Origin: Photobacterium proteolyticum
GTDB lineage: Bacteria > Pseudomonadota > Gammaproteobacteria > Enterobacterales > Vibrionaceae
Direction: 5' to 3'
Assembly: GCF_001939735.1 (NCBI RefSeq)
Contig: NZ_MJIL01000046.1
Coordinates: forward strand, 53,390 to 117,389
DNA: 64,000 bases
Shown here one piece after another: positions 27,661-36,783 of this stretch. A program made the translations under genes and the position numbers. The notes under the pieces are model-generated. The model worked only from the letters and a program-made list of their open reading frames with translations, made no database searches and was not told where the DNA came from. Positions within the stretch are counted from its first letter, which is position 1. Every line of letters begins with the position of its first letter.

Positions 27661-28809
27661 ATGAACAATCTTTTTGATAATGTCTGTGAATTTGACGCGA
27701 TTCTCTTTCGCCGCCAACTCCATCAACGTCCCGAGCTATCTTCATTTGAAGAAAATACCGCCTTGTCGATTGCTCTTCAGTTAGAAGCATTAGGATTAAC
27801 CCCTTCTACGGGGATTGGAGGGCATGGTGTTGTCTGTGTCATTGATAGTGGACTCCCCGGAGAAACAACATTGCTGAGGGCTGATTTTGATGCACTCCCT
27901 ATCAAAGAGAAAAATGCGTTCTCCTACTGTTCTCAACATGAGGGGGTAATGCACGCCTGCGGTCATGACGGACATACCGCAACTCTGATGGCTGTGGCTC
28001 AAACGCTGTCAGTTAACCCACCAACGCAGGGAAGAGTCATACTGCTTTTTCAGCCAGCCGAAGAAACAGGTATGGGGGCGGCGAGTATGTTAAATGATGC
28101 TTGGCTAGCAGAGCAGCGGGTAGATAATGTTTTTGCCTATCATAACCTCCCAGGCTACCCGTTACATACCGTGATCGTTAAACCTGATGCATTTGCTTGC
28201 GCCTCAACGGGGGTAACGATAGAACTGGAAGGTAAAACATCACATGCAGCCAGACCTGAGAATGGCGTTAATCCGACCACAGCGATGCTTAAGGTGATTG
28301 AGTATCTGCAATGTATGCCAACGAGATACAGGGAGTCTTTCACCCTGGTGACGGTTGTGCATGCTTTGTTGGGAGAAGAGGCGTTTGGAACCGCCCCTGG
28401 GAAGGCAACGGTTATGGCAACCCTGAGAAGCGATAATAGTTCAGTGCTCAATAGTATGAAAAGTGACCTATGCGAGATGGTATCGACGTTGGCCGTACAG
28501 GATAAACTAACCAGCCAGATCCAGTGGCAAGAATCCTTTAATGCTGTAATCAATTCGCCTAAACATTGTGAACTGGTTTGTGAACAAGCAAGCGAACTTG
28601 GTTTGCCGGTAGAAATACTTTCAGAGCCAATGAGATGGTCGGAAGACGTTGCCGAGTTTCTGCAAAAATGGCCGGGGGCGTTATTTTGTATAGGGAGTGG
28701 GACTGAACATCCTGAGCTGCATAACCCCGACTATGACTTTCCAGATGCCTTAATAGGCAGTGCGAGTGGGCTCTTTTTAGGAATTATCCGCCGAATTCAT
28801 CACTCTTAG
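27661..28809 (+). CDS. M20D amidohydrolase (hippurate/N-acyl amino acid hydrolase type)
   Basis: A 382-residue metal-dependent hydrolase that cleaves N-acyl amino acids. Metal and catalytic residues are visible: ADFDALPI, HACGHDGHT, QPAEETGMGA (Glu pair), the dimerisation-domain GKTSHAARPENGVNP, and the closing HNPDYDFPD. A TTG start at 27637 in the same frame would add 8 residues, but ATG 27661 matches the usual family start; neither has a clear ribosome-binding site. It is transcribed away from the YfcC-type carrier and followed by an AGCS amino acid symporter. Together the three genes suggest scavenging of acylated amino acids or peptides (inference). Confidence 0.85.
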   Translation: MNNLFDNVCEFDAILFRRQLHQRPELSSFEENTALSIALQLEALGLTPSTGIGGHGVVCVIDSGLPGETTLLRADFDALPIKEKNAFSYCSQHEGVMHACGHDGHTATLMAVAQTLSVNPPTQGRVILLFQPAEETGMGAASMLNDAWLAEQRVDNVFAYHNLPGYPLHTVIVKPDAFACASTGVTIELEGKTSHAARPENGVNPTTAMLKVIEYLQCMPTRYRESFTLVTVVHALLGEEAFGTAPGKATVMATLRSDNSSVLNSMKSDLCEMVSTLAVQDKLTSQIQWQESFNAVINSPKHCELVCEQASELGLPVEILSEPMRWSEDVAEFLQKWPGALFCIGSGTEHPELHNPDYDFPDALIGSASGLFLGIIRRIHHS

Positions 28810-28812
28810 TGA

Positions 28813-28846
28813 GCATATGATCACGGGATAGACCGTGATCATATGC
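28813..28846. repeat. Perfect 14-bp inverted repeat after the amidohydrolase
   Basis: GCATATGATCACGG pairs perfectly with CCGTGATCATATGC across loop GATAGA, starting 4 bases past the stop codon. There is no T-tract, so it could be a 3'-end stabilising hairpin, a weak terminator or a binding site upstream of the symporter gene. Confidence 0.6.
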
Positions 28847-28994
28847 CGTAATTCCGATCAAAGAGGTAACTTGCGACTATACTTCTGACAATTATCAATT
28901 CAGGGCTTGTTAATCACTTAGCCCAGTTATCGGCTCGATTTTGAAGATCAACTCTGAGCAATAAGCTTAAAGAATACGCTGATTAGGAGTGGAT

Positions 28995-30425
28995 ATGGAA
29001 TGGTTAGAAGGTTTATTTGGTGTCATTGGTGATCTCACTTGGGGATGGGCATTGATACCTTTCCTCGTTGTATTGGGTCTCTTCTTCACGCTTGTTACCG
29101 GGTTTGTTCAATTCACATTCTTTGGGCGCATGTTCCATGTGCTGCTAAACAAAAATCAAACGGCTGACAAAAATGCGATTTCCGGCCGGGAAGCGCTTTT
29201 GTTATCGGTTGGCGGGCGCGTCGGTGGTGGTAACATTGCCGGTGTTGCTGTCGCTATAACGCTTGGTGGCCCCGGAGCGGTTTTCTGGATGTGGGCAATA
29301 GCTTTGGTAGGGATGGCAACCAGTCTGGTGGAATGTTCGCTTGCTCAGCTTTATAAACGTAAAGAAGGCGATGAGTTTCGTGGTGGTCCGGCTCGTACAA
29401 TAATTCACGGCCTGGGCGAAGACTACCGCTGGCTAGCCTATTTGTATGCCGTTTGTCTTATCGCTTCTTTTGCGATTGGTTTTAACGCTTTTCAGGGAAA
29501 TACTGTTGCTGGTGCTGCTCAAGATAGTATGGGGATTGACCGGATGTGGACCGGGGCCCTGCTTGCGATAGGTACGGGCTTTATCATTTATGGTGGTATT
29601 AAGCGTATTGCCAAAGTAGCAGATGTGATAGTCCCTATTATGGCAATCGGATATGTTGTGATGGCGCTACTGATTATTCTCTTAAACATTACATCGATAC
29701 CAGCGGTTATAGGTACCATTATCTCTAACGCGTTTGGTTGGGAAGAAGCAGTTGGTGGCGGAATGGGCGCGGCTATGGCTCAAGGTTTGCGTCGTGGCTT
29801 GTTCTCTAACGAAGCCGGTTTGGGATCGGCCCCTAATGTAGCGGCGACAGCAGAAGTGACTCACCCGATCAGTCAGGGCATCACTCAGTCATTGTCTGTC
29901 TTTATCGATACCATTCTTATCTGTAGCTGTACGGCGTTTGTAATTCTGCTCGGTGATGTTTATGTGCCTGGTGTTGAAGATATTGATGGGGTTGTATTGA
30001 CCCAGCAATCACTGGTTTCCCATGTCGGGTCGTGGTCGCAGTATTTCCTGACTATTGCGATTTTGCTCTTTTCTATCAGCTCGATTATCTACAATTATTA
30101 CTTGGGTGAAAACGCATTAACCTTCATGTCTCAGAATAAAATCTCGGTGCATGTTCTTCGTATTTTTGTCATCGGGATTGTCTTCCTGGGTGCAGTTGCA
30201 CCGGGGGCGACATCGGTATTCTTCTTCTCGGATCCTATGATGGGCATACTCGCGATTGTTAACTTGTTGGCACTGTTGATGCTGTTCCCGACACTGATCC
30301 GTATTCTGACAGACTATAAAGAGCAACTGAAAGCAGGGGCTGAGCATCCTGTTTTTGATGCGTCAAAATTCCCTGATCTCGATATTGATCTTGAAGCCTG
30401 GAAAATTAAGAAGAAAGAAAGTTGA
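28995..30425 (+). CDS. AGCS-family sodium:alanine (amino acid) symporter
   Basis: A 476-residue inner-membrane symporter with about 11 segments. It has the family signature near the N-terminus as GGRVGGGNIAGVAVAI, the RRGLFSNEAGLGSAPNVAA motif and the QGITQSLSVFIDT segment. It should import alanine, glycine or a related amino acid with sodium. AGGAG (28985-28989) overlaps a possible GTG start and is correctly spaced for ATG 28995, so the ATG was chosen. A strong terminator follows. It sits behind the M20 hydrolase and may import free amino acids related to those released by it. Confidence 0.9.
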   Translation: MEWLEGLFGVIGDLTWGWALIPFLVVLGLFFTLVTGFVQFTFFGRMFHVLLNKNQTADKNAISGREALLLSVGGRVGGGNIAGVAVAITLGGPGAVFWMWAIALVGMATSLVECSLAQLYKRKEGDEFRGGPARTIIHGLGEDYRWLAYLYAVCLIASFAIGFNAFQGNTVAGAAQDSMGIDRMWTGALLAIGTGFIIYGGIKRIAKVADVIVPIMAIGYVVMALLIILLNITSIPAVIGTIISNAFGWEEAVGGGMGAAMAQGLRRGLFSNEAGLGSAPNVAATAEVTHPISQGITQSLSVFIDTILICSCTAFVILLGDVYVPGVEDIDGVVLTQQSLVSHVGSWSQYFLTIAILLFSISSIIYNYYLGENALTFMSQNKISVHVLRIFVIGIVFLGAVAPGATSVFFFSDPMMGILAIVNLLALLMLFPTLIRILTDYKEQLKAGAEHPVFDASKFPDLDIDLEAWKIKKKES

Positions 30426-30495
30426 TGACTTTAAAGTTAGCGCTCTCCTTGGAAACGAGAAAAGGCTAACGGGGGCTATAATATTCAACATCAAT

Positions 30496-30530
30496 AAGCG
30501 AGTACTGCAATTGCGGTTCTCGCTTTTTTT
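30496..30530 (+). terminator. Terminator of the AGCS symporter gene
   Basis: AAGCGAG (30496-30502) pairs with CTCGCTT (30519-30525), with further weak pairing inside, and runs straight into seven T residues. Confidence 0.8.
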
Positions 30531-30554
30531 AACATCAAATTCACTGCGATCCTA

Positions 30555-30966
30555 GCTGGATACAGCTCGGGCTAATCTTCGCCAGGCTGTCGCCGAGGCA
30601 TACAGTATCAGGGCCACTGGCTGAGCTAAGCACTGATGCCCACCCGAGTACCATGATCAAAGGGGAAATTACCGCCATTAATCCTGAGGTAGATAGTGCT
30701 ACCCGCAACTTTCAGATACAGGTAACGGTGCCTAATCCGGAAGAACAGCTTCGGCCCGGAATGTTCGCCAATGTCAGGGTACTGCGCTAGCAGTTTGTTC
30801 GTCTGGGGGAAGAGCGCGGAGATTACATATCTGTATTATCTGGCTTGCAGGAAGATGAGGTTGTTGTAAGCAGCGGGTTATTCAAACTGAGAACGGCCAA
30901 CCAGTGGTGGTAGATAATACGTTATCGCCGGAATTTAAACTCACGCCTCAGCCAGAGAATAACTGA
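30555..30966 (+). pseudogene. Decayed RND efflux periplasmic adaptor (membrane fusion protein)
   Basis: Pieces of an AcrA/MexE-type adaptor are readable in broken frames. First comes ARANLRQAVAEAYS (from about 30560). Then, from 30653, comes KGEITAINPEVDSATRNFQI, followed by VPNPEEQLRPGMFANVRVLR and TAG at 30788-30790. Beyond it lie VRLGEERGDYISVLSGLQED and, after a frameshift, NGQPVVVDNTLSPEF ending at TGA 30964-30966. These match the barrel-sandwich return and beta-barrel of the family. The N-terminal half is gone. It is clearly a relic with at least one stop, one frameshift and a large deletion. Confidence 0.8.
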
Positions 30967-31039
30967 TGGGCGAGAGTACTTTTCAGCGTATGTATTGATT
31001 TAGCTGGCTTAGCCTGCCAGCAAGGGGAACGGGATCACG

Positions 31040-31252
31040 ATGAGATTCACTGATATCTTCATACGTCTCCCGGTGCTTGCTTTGGTGATCAGTTTATTGA
31101 TCATCATCGGCGTTGACCAGTGTGGATGGTTTTACATTAAAAAAAGATGCGAAACGGCAGAAGTTCAGGTTAAACAAGCAATACTGAAGAACAACCGGTA
31201 TTGGCTAAGCAAAAACAGTATCGGACATAGCTGTATAGAAATAACTAAGTAG
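31040..31252 (+). pseudogene. Truncated RND inner-membrane pump, 5' end only
   Basis: The 70-residue frame begins MRFTDIFIRLPVLALVISLL, the conserved first transmembrane segment of RND pumps (MxFTDIFIRRPVLA). It then departs into unrelated sequence from about residue 25 and stops. The usual length is over 1000 residues. It follows the adaptor relic in normal operon order and still has an AAGGGGAA ribosome-binding site upstream. The remainder was lost before the hflKC pair, which starts in the opposite direction. Confidence 0.8.
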
Positions 31253-31263
31253 AGGTACTCCAT

Positions 31264-32259
31264 TTATGGGTTATTTGGCGATTGCTTGGATTCAATTTCT
31301 GTGTCTATTTGTTTTAGAAACTTGAACAGATCACTGTCTGTGGAGAGTATCAACGTAGTTTCCCTGGATAGAATAGAGCGGTACGACTGCATTGTACGAG
31401 TAAATTCATACAAGCTTACGGCTTGTGGATTTTGATTGTACGCCCGAGCATAGATATTTGCAGCTTTGGCGTCGGCCAAGCCCCGTATTTCTTCTACCTT
31501 ACGATAAGCTTCAGACTGGATCTTGTTTAAATCACGAACCCGGTTTCCCCGGATTCTTGCAGCTTCACCTTTACCTTCGGATAGATAACGTTCAGCGATT
31601 TGGCGTCGCTCGCTGATCATGCGGTCGTAAATTTTGGGGCGGACACTGGCGTTGTAGTTGATGCGCTTAAACCGGATATCTAATAGTTCTATACCGAAAA
31701 CCCGGATTTTTTCTGCTGCTGCAGAGAAGATTTCCTCTTCAACCAGTTTTCGTCCTTTCTGTATTGGAACTAGGTTTCCCATTTTTATATCTCTTTCGGT
31801 ATCGAGCAGGCTATCATCACGAAGGGGAGTACGGTTTTTTGTGGTGCGAATTATTTCAATCAATTCATGTTTGGCAATAGCATTGCGCGTTTCGCTTCCA
31901 AGGATATCGTCTAAGCGGGATTGAGCACTGCGTTCGTCTCGCAAGCGGAGAAAGTATTGCAAGGGTTCGGTTATTCGCCAACGGGCAAATAAGTCGACGG
32001 AGATATATAGTTTGTCTTTTGTTGGCATATCGGAAGGAGCGCCATCCCATTCTAAGATGCGTTTATCTATAACATTAACATCTTGTATAAAAGGGACTTT
32101 GATGTTGAGTCCAGCCTCTGTCACAGGCTCGCCAACGGGCTTACCAAATTGAGTAATGATGACTTGCTCAACTTCGCTTACCGTATACAGTGCTCCTTTC
32201 ACCGTGATGATAAAAAGGGCCAGGATACCAAAAACAATGAAGGGCTTTACTTTGTTCAT
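31264..32259 (-). CDS. hflC: HflC-type SPFH/band 7 membrane protein
   Basis: 331 residues: one N-terminal membrane anchor (about 8-25), then an SPFH domain facing the periplasm (QVIITQFGKPVGEP ... VDLFARWRI) and a long alpha-helical region (SERRQIAERYLSEGKGEAARIRG). In Escherichia coli HflC forms a cage with HflK around the FtsH protease and modulates membrane-protein quality control. The gene starts 2 bases after the HflK stop, so translation is probably coupled. The usual housekeeping setting (hfq-hflX-hflK-hflC-purA) is absent and both proteins look divergent, so this is probably an additional pair. Confidence 0.8.
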   Translation of the reverse strand: MNKVKPFIVFGILALFIITVKGALYTVSEVEQVIITQFGKPVGEPVTEAGLNIKVPFIQDVNVIDKRILEWDGAPSDMPTKDKLYISVDLFARWRITEPLQYFLRLRDERSAQSRLDDILGSETRNAIAKHELIEIIRTTKNRTPLRDDSLLDTERDIKMGNLVPIQKGRKLVEEEIFSAAAEKIRVFGIELLDIRFKRINYNASVRPKIYDRMISERRQIAERYLSEGKGEAARIRGNRVRDLNKIQSEAYRKVEEIRGLADAKAANIYARAYNQNPQAVSLYEFTRTMQSYRSILSRETTLILSTDSDLFKFLKQIDTEIESKQSPNNP

Positions 32260-32261
32260 GG

Positions 32262-33329
32262 CTATTTGCTCTGTTTGTTATTATCTGCCTTGAGATCAAG
32301 AAATGGCAGAACTTGACGTGTTTGGTCATCGATAATGATTTTTGTACGAATGGTAGGTAATACGGCTTGCATGGTTTCAATGTATATGCGTTGGCGGGTG
32401 ACTTCAGGTGCTTTGCTATATTCCGCCAGCAGAGCGTTAAAGCGAGCTGTATCACCTTCTGCTTCATTAATTCGTTTCAGTCTATAGCCGTCAGCTTCAC
32501 GGATGCGTTGGTCTTTTTCACCTTCGGCCAAAGGGATCACTTTGTTGTAATCTCTTCGAGCATCATTAATGAGTTTCTCCTTTTCTTGTTTAGCTTGGTT
32601 TACCTCGTTAAACGAAACCTGAACGGGTTTTGGAGGGTTAATATTTTTGAGCTGAACCTGATCAATATTGATCCCCATGGCATATTTGGTTGCCAGATTC
32701 TGCATTTTGATAAGTACTTCAGATTCAATTTCTTGCCGACCGATAGTGATAACTTCATCAACGGTTCGATCTCCGACGACTTCACGCATTACTGACTCAG
32801 AGACATCTCGAAGCGTGGCGCTTGGCTCGCGAACTTTGAACAAGAACTTTACAGGTTCAGCAATACGATATTGAACTACCCATTCAACAAGTGCAGCATT
32901 CAAATCACCGGTTACCATTTGCGTTTCCAAAGCAACATCATGGCCACTGGCACTCTGATAGGGATCGCTCGTTCCTGGTGTCATAAAACCAAATTCTTGT
33001 TTTAATTGACGCCGGATAGGGACGATTGTGGCAACATCGATGCCAAGCGGTAACTTAACATGTAATCCAGGCTGTATTTCTTTATGGAACTTGCCAAATC
33101 GTTGTACGACAGCAACAGAGTCACTAGGAACGGTATACACGGCTTGCCAGAGGCTAATTATTGCAATAACAACGACTAAAAATGTTGTAGCACTCTTCAG
33201 ATCCGCATAGGGGGAAAAGCGCTTTATTGTGTCTGAACGTTTACTAAACATACCACCAGATTTGGAGGGCAGTTTTGCACCTTGGTTTGAAGGCTCTCCG
33301 TTTGGGTTGTTATCTTTAGGCGATGTCAT
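32262..33329 (-). CDS. hflK: HflK-type SPFH/band 7 membrane protein
   Basis: 355 residues: a polar N-terminal tail of about 45 residues without the long Gly-rich stretch of canonical HflK, a membrane segment (about 48-65), an SPFH domain (SVAVVQRFGKFHKEIQPGLH), then a helical stalk with NINPPKPVQVSFNEVNQAKQ, a conserved HflK motif, and RQRIYIETMQAVL. Partner of the following HflC with a 2-base gap. The short tail, the altered FGFMTPGTSDPYQSASG insertion and the isolated position suggest an accessory homolog of FtsH-HflKC control (inference). Confidence 0.8.
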   Translation of the reverse strand: MTSPKDNNPNGEPSNQGAKLPSKSGGMFSKRSDTIKRFSPYADLKSATTFLVVVIAIISLWQAVYTVPSDSVAVVQRFGKFHKEIQPGLHVKLPLGIDVATIVPIRRQLKQEFGFMTPGTSDPYQSASGHDVALETQMVTGDLNAALVEWVVQYRIAEPVKFLFKVREPSATLRDVSESVMREVVGDRTVDEVITIGRQEIESEVLIKMQNLATKYAMGINIDQVQLKNINPPKPVQVSFNEVNQAKQEKEKLINDARRDYNKVIPLAEGEKDQRIREADGYRLKRINEAEGDTARFNALLAEYSKAPEVTRQRIYIETMQAVLPTIRTKIIIDDQTRQVLPFLDLKADNNKQSK

Positions 33330-33853
33330 AATGCTTGCCTTGCGATGTTTGCAAACAAAACCACATTAGTAAGGTTGGTTGGATTTTAAGCATTTTGCAA
33401 GCAAACGGTGAGGCTTAGAGCAATATCTAAACAAGTTAAGAAGCAGTGCCAAAAATCGAAAAGTCAGTGTAGTTATATAGATAGCTTGAAAAAATAGCCT
33501 ATAAGTCTTGTAGCATAATGTGAATCGAGGTCTTGGTCACATTATGTGTGAATATCTTGCTGCAGAATTAATAAATCATGCAATTTTCATTGAGTCTTTA
33601 GTCTGTAATCATCTAATGATATAGCGTCGGGTTTAGGTTGAATCGTTCAATATGTTTCTGATGTTGGCTTGCTTTTACTTCTGCTGATATTAATAGTCTA
33701 AGTTCCACATTGGTAATTCTCTGTAGACAAACCTACATGAACCACAATTGTTTATAAAATTGCATTGGTGTTTCTCCAGGACTCAAGTTTGTTGAGGCTG
33801 TAATTACTGGGGAAAATGTTTTTATATTATGAATTCATGGAGAGGTTTCGAAC
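33330..33853. other. 524-bp AT-rich intergenic region
   Basis: Lies between the divergent hflK and kinase genes. No coding frame, strong hairpin or repeat was seen. Promoters for both genes should be here. It marks the left side of the kinase-MATE-decarboxylase group. Confidence 0.4.
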
Positions 33854-34948
33854 ATGGCTGCAGAACCCGTGCAGCGTCGATTACAGTTTGTATTAGACGT
33901 ATATGAGAAATACCCCAACGATAATGTCACATTATGTTATTTCGGTATGGCAAATGAAGTATTTATCGTTCCAACTAAAGATGGCAAGTTCGTCCTAAAA
34001 AACTGCTTTAAGAGCAATACGCATGAGCTAGTGAGCAATGAGGTTGCGCTGATAGATCACCTCAATCGTAATGGTTGCCCAACACCGGCAATTGTTGCGG
34101 ATAAGACAGGATTCCCATTTGTTGAGTTTGATGGTAGTTACTATGTCATGACGGAGTATGTTCCTGATATGACATATAACTGGGAAAGCGAAATTCCAGA
34201 GAAAGCCTACAGAGAAACGGTACATGCATTAGCTGATTTCCATCAGGCTACGCGTAGTTTCAAAGAGCCGTATCCGGGGTTGCGCATCCAGTTTTTGGAT
34301 ATGGTTGCATGTAAAAGGTGGCTAACCAATTTATATGTGCAGATTGAAGCTTCAGACAAGTCGAGAAACTCAGTCAAGAAAATGTCTCGCTTGCTCCCGA
34401 AACTAATTGCTCTTGCTAGCCGATTAGAGGATGAGTTGGCGACTCATGATCTGAGTGTATTGAGTAAATGCTATATCCATGGTGATCTTCATTGTTTTAA
34501 TCTCTTTTATGATCAGGATGTCAGCTACACCGGGGTGATCGATTTTGATTTTTCGCGTTATGACCATCGTCTAGCCGACATTTACTGGACGAGCCGGATA
34601 TTGTTTTTCAGTGAGATGAGGAAAAGGTATAGTCGCGAAGAGTTGAATTCAGATGATTTTGAAGTTCCACAAGATGTCGCTGAACAAGTATTATTTGATA
34701 ACTGGCGAATGATAATCACTGAATATCGTAAGATAGCTGAGTTAACTGCGGAAGAGCTGTCGTATATATATCTGTTTGTTGAAGCTGTACCCCTTTATAT
34801 CGTTCGGTTTTTCGAATTGACGAATAGCGAAGAAGAGTGCTTGGAACATATCGAATGGTTTGAGTGGGAGCTTTCTCGTCTGGAAAAAGATAGGCAAGTG
34901 CTTCAAAGAGTCATCAAGAGAGTATTGAATGATCTTGATTCAAAATAG
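33854..34948 (+). CDS. APH/homoserine-kinase-type small-molecule kinase
   Basis: A 364-residue cytosolic kinase of the aminoglycoside phosphotransferase/choline kinase fold, most like the homoserine kinase type II and SrkA branch. Seen: a lysine strand (GKFVLKN), hinge region YVMTEYVPD, catalytic loop YIHGDLHCFNLF with Asp211 and Asn216, and the metal motif GVIDFDFSRYDHRLADIYW with Asp230. ATP-dependent phosphorylation of a hydroxyl group is expected; the substrate is unknown. The last 20 bases overlap the MATE exporter gene, so the two are translationally coupled. It could be a biosynthetic kinase or a self-protection enzyme for an exported compound. Confidence 0.8.
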   Translation: MAAEPVQRRLQFVLDVYEKYPNDNVTLCYFGMANEVFIVPTKDGKFVLKNCFKSNTHELVSNEVALIDHLNRNGCPTPAIVADKTGFPFVEFDGSYYVMTEYVPDMTYNWESEIPEKAYRETVHALADFHQATRSFKEPYPGLRIQFLDMVACKRWLTNLYVQIEASDKSRNSVKKMSRLLPKLIALASRLEDELATHDLSVLSKCYIHGDLHCFNLFYDQDVSYTGVIDFDFSRYDHRLADIYWTSRILFFSEMRKRYSREELNSDDFEVPQDVAEQVLFDNWRMIITEYRKIAELTAEELSYIYLFVEAVPLYIVRFFELTNSEEECLEHIEWFEWELSRLEKDRQVLQRVIKRVLNDLDSK

Positions 34949-36320
34949 TTTACGATTTGTGAGGCCGAGTCTGGCACGTCCTATTATTAAATTGGCACTG
35001 CCGATTATGATTCAGGGTATTCTCTTTACATTGATGGGTTTTGTCGACTCATTAATGATTGGCCAATTAGGTGAAGGTGCCATTTCCGGACTGGGTAATT
35101 CAAGTCAGCTATTATCTTTTAGTTTCCTGCTGTTTGCTGCGTTGTCGACGGGGGGAAGCATTCTGGTTTCACAATACTCAGGTGCAGGCCAGCCGCAAAA
35201 GTTAGTACATGTCGCACAGAGTATGGTGGCAACCGGTTGGCTGTGTGGGGTTGTGCTGGGGGCTGTTTTTTATTTATATGCTGAAGAATTGATAGCAATA
35301 TTAACGACAGATATTTTTCTTCCTAGTGGTGACTGGTCGGCTGTACCTGGTATTGCTGGCAGCTATATGCGAATAGTCGCGTTTGCCGTACCCTGTATGC
35401 TACTCTCACAAATGATATCTGCGGTATTCAACGCGTCAGGTAATACAAAAACACCGGTTAAAATAGCGATATTTTTCAATGTGGTGAACTTTGTAGGCAA
35501 TTATATTCTTATTTTTGGCTTACCTATCCCTGGTATTGCGGAGTCACTATTTTCGCCGCTGGGGCTTCGAGGGGCCGCTTTTGCAACGCTTATCGCCAGT
35601 GTAGGGCAGAGTATAACTCTACTGATCTGCTTATTACGCCAATTCAAAATCAAGAACCTGCTAATGCCAGAGTGGCGCTATCTTAGACAAATCGTAGAGC
35701 TTGGTTACCCGAACACTATTGATGGGTTTTACTGGCAGGGTGCGCGTGTCTTCTATACGGTACTGATGAATTCAGTCGGTGCGATTGCTTATGCGGGATA
35801 TGCAATAATCAGAACGTTTAAAAGTCTCTTTATGTTACCTGTAGGAGGGTTGCAGCAAGCAACCGCGATTCATATCGGCAAGCTGCTTGGGGCAGGGAAG
35901 TTTCGCCAGGCACAGGCAAGTGCTAACAGTGCAATTATGGTTGGTTTGTTGATAATGACGGTTCCTGTCTTGTTATTAATTCTATTTGCTAACCCTTTAT
36001 TGAGCTTGTATAACATTCAGGACCAGACACGTGAATTGGCTTATATCTGCATCTGGATTCTCGCATTTTCACTTTATTTTACTTCCATTAACTCGGTAAT
36101 ACCTGGGCTGTTAAGGGCTGGAGGAGATGCCAAGTCAGTCATGAACATCACGCTTCTTAGTTTCGCTATAGTAGGAGCTCCAGTGAGTTATGTTCTTGGT
36201 ATATGGTGTGATTGGGGGCTGATCGGCGCCTTTGTCGGAATCTGTCTGGAAGAAGTATTTAAGGCTGGGATTTTTGTCCGTCGAATGAGGGCTGGTTTTT
36301 GGCTTAAGCGTCTGGTCTGA
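34929..36320 (+). CDS. MATE-family efflux transporter 1
   Basis: A 463-residue inner-membrane exporter with 12 predicted segments in two homologous halves, driven by sodium or protons. Family features: PIMIQGILFTLMGFVDSLMIGQLG, STGGSILVSQYSGAGQ, SAVFNASGNTKTPV and AGGDAKSVMN. The ATG at 34929 lies inside the end of the kinase gene, which argues for linked function. The second MATE at 42194 belongs to the same superfamily but is clearly a different sequence. Substrate is not deducible. Confidence 0.9.
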   Translation: MILIQNSLRFVRPSLARPIIKLALPIMIQGILFTLMGFVDSLMIGQLGEGAISGLGNSSQLLSFSFLLFAALSTGGSILVSQYSGAGQPQKLVHVAQSMVATGWLCGVVLGAVFYLYAEELIAILTTDIFLPSGDWSAVPGIAGSYMRIVAFAVPCMLLSQMISAVFNASGNTKTPVKIAIFFNVVNFVGNYILIFGLPIPGIAESLFSPLGLRGAAFATLIASVGQSITLLICLLRQFKIKNLLMPEWRYLRQIVELGYPNTIDGFYWQGARVFYTVLMNSVGAIAYAGYAIIRTFKSLFMLPVGGLQQATAIHIGKLLGAGKFRQAQASANSAIMVGLLIMTVPVLLLILFANPLLSLYNIQDQTRELAYICIWILAFSLYFTSINSVIPGLLRAGGDAKSVMNITLLSFAIVGAPVSYVLGIWCDWGLIGAFVGICLEEVFKAGIFVRRMRAGFWLKRLV

Positions 36321-36530
36321 TGATATTTAAGCCATTGAGGAGATGACCTTCTCGGCTATATGTTTGGGGCTTTAACCTGCATTGATAATGACGAGCCATG
36401 TCATTTATTTCCTAATACTTCACTGCTTACCTGTTGCGTTTAACGTATTGAGCCGATCATCTAAGATTTAACATTTAAGTGCGTTAAATGTTTATTTGTT
36501 TATATGTGAATAATTTTAAAATTTAGTCGT

Positions 36531-36585
36531 TCTCAATAAGAATTATATATAGGGGAAAAATTCCTATATAACATAGTTCTTGAGA
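36531..36585. repeat. Imperfect long inverted repeat before the acyltransferase
   Basis: TCTCAA/TTGAGA form the outer arms and TATATAGG/CCTATATA the inner arms around GGAAAAATT; the middle does not pair. It lies about 200 bases upstream of the acyltransferase start, in an AT-rich 463-bp gap without a gene. It could be an operator, a terminator remnant or chance in AT-rich DNA. Confidence 0.35.
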
Positions 36586-36702
36586 ATCAGTAAAAAGCTC
36601 ACGTTTATCTCTTGAGTTATATTGATAATGTAAGTATATACTGTAATTTTAAGATTTTATTTAATTTGTAACACGCAAATGTTGTATTGTTTGGGGTGCT
36701 AA

Positions 36703-36761
36703 TTATCATTGATAAATGAGATTTTGACGTCATGGTGATAATTATTGTTAAGGTTGATAAT
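36703..36761. promoter_or_regulatory. Cluster of Fur-box-like TGATAAT motifs
   Basis: TTATCATTGATAA (36703-36715) is followed by TGATAATTATTGTTA (36736-36750), which fits the Fur 7-1-7 consensus at 12 of 14 positions, and by TGATAAT (36755-36761). All lie within 85 bases upstream of the acyltransferase ATG. AT-rich context raises the chance of a false match. Confidence 0.35.
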
Positions 36762-36783
36762 AAAACAGTTGAAGGATCTGGAA

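Noticed and set aside
32367..32795. 142-codon plus-strand frame opposite hflK
   Set aside because: Phe/Ser/Ile-rich shadow of the conserved minus-strand SPFH gene.
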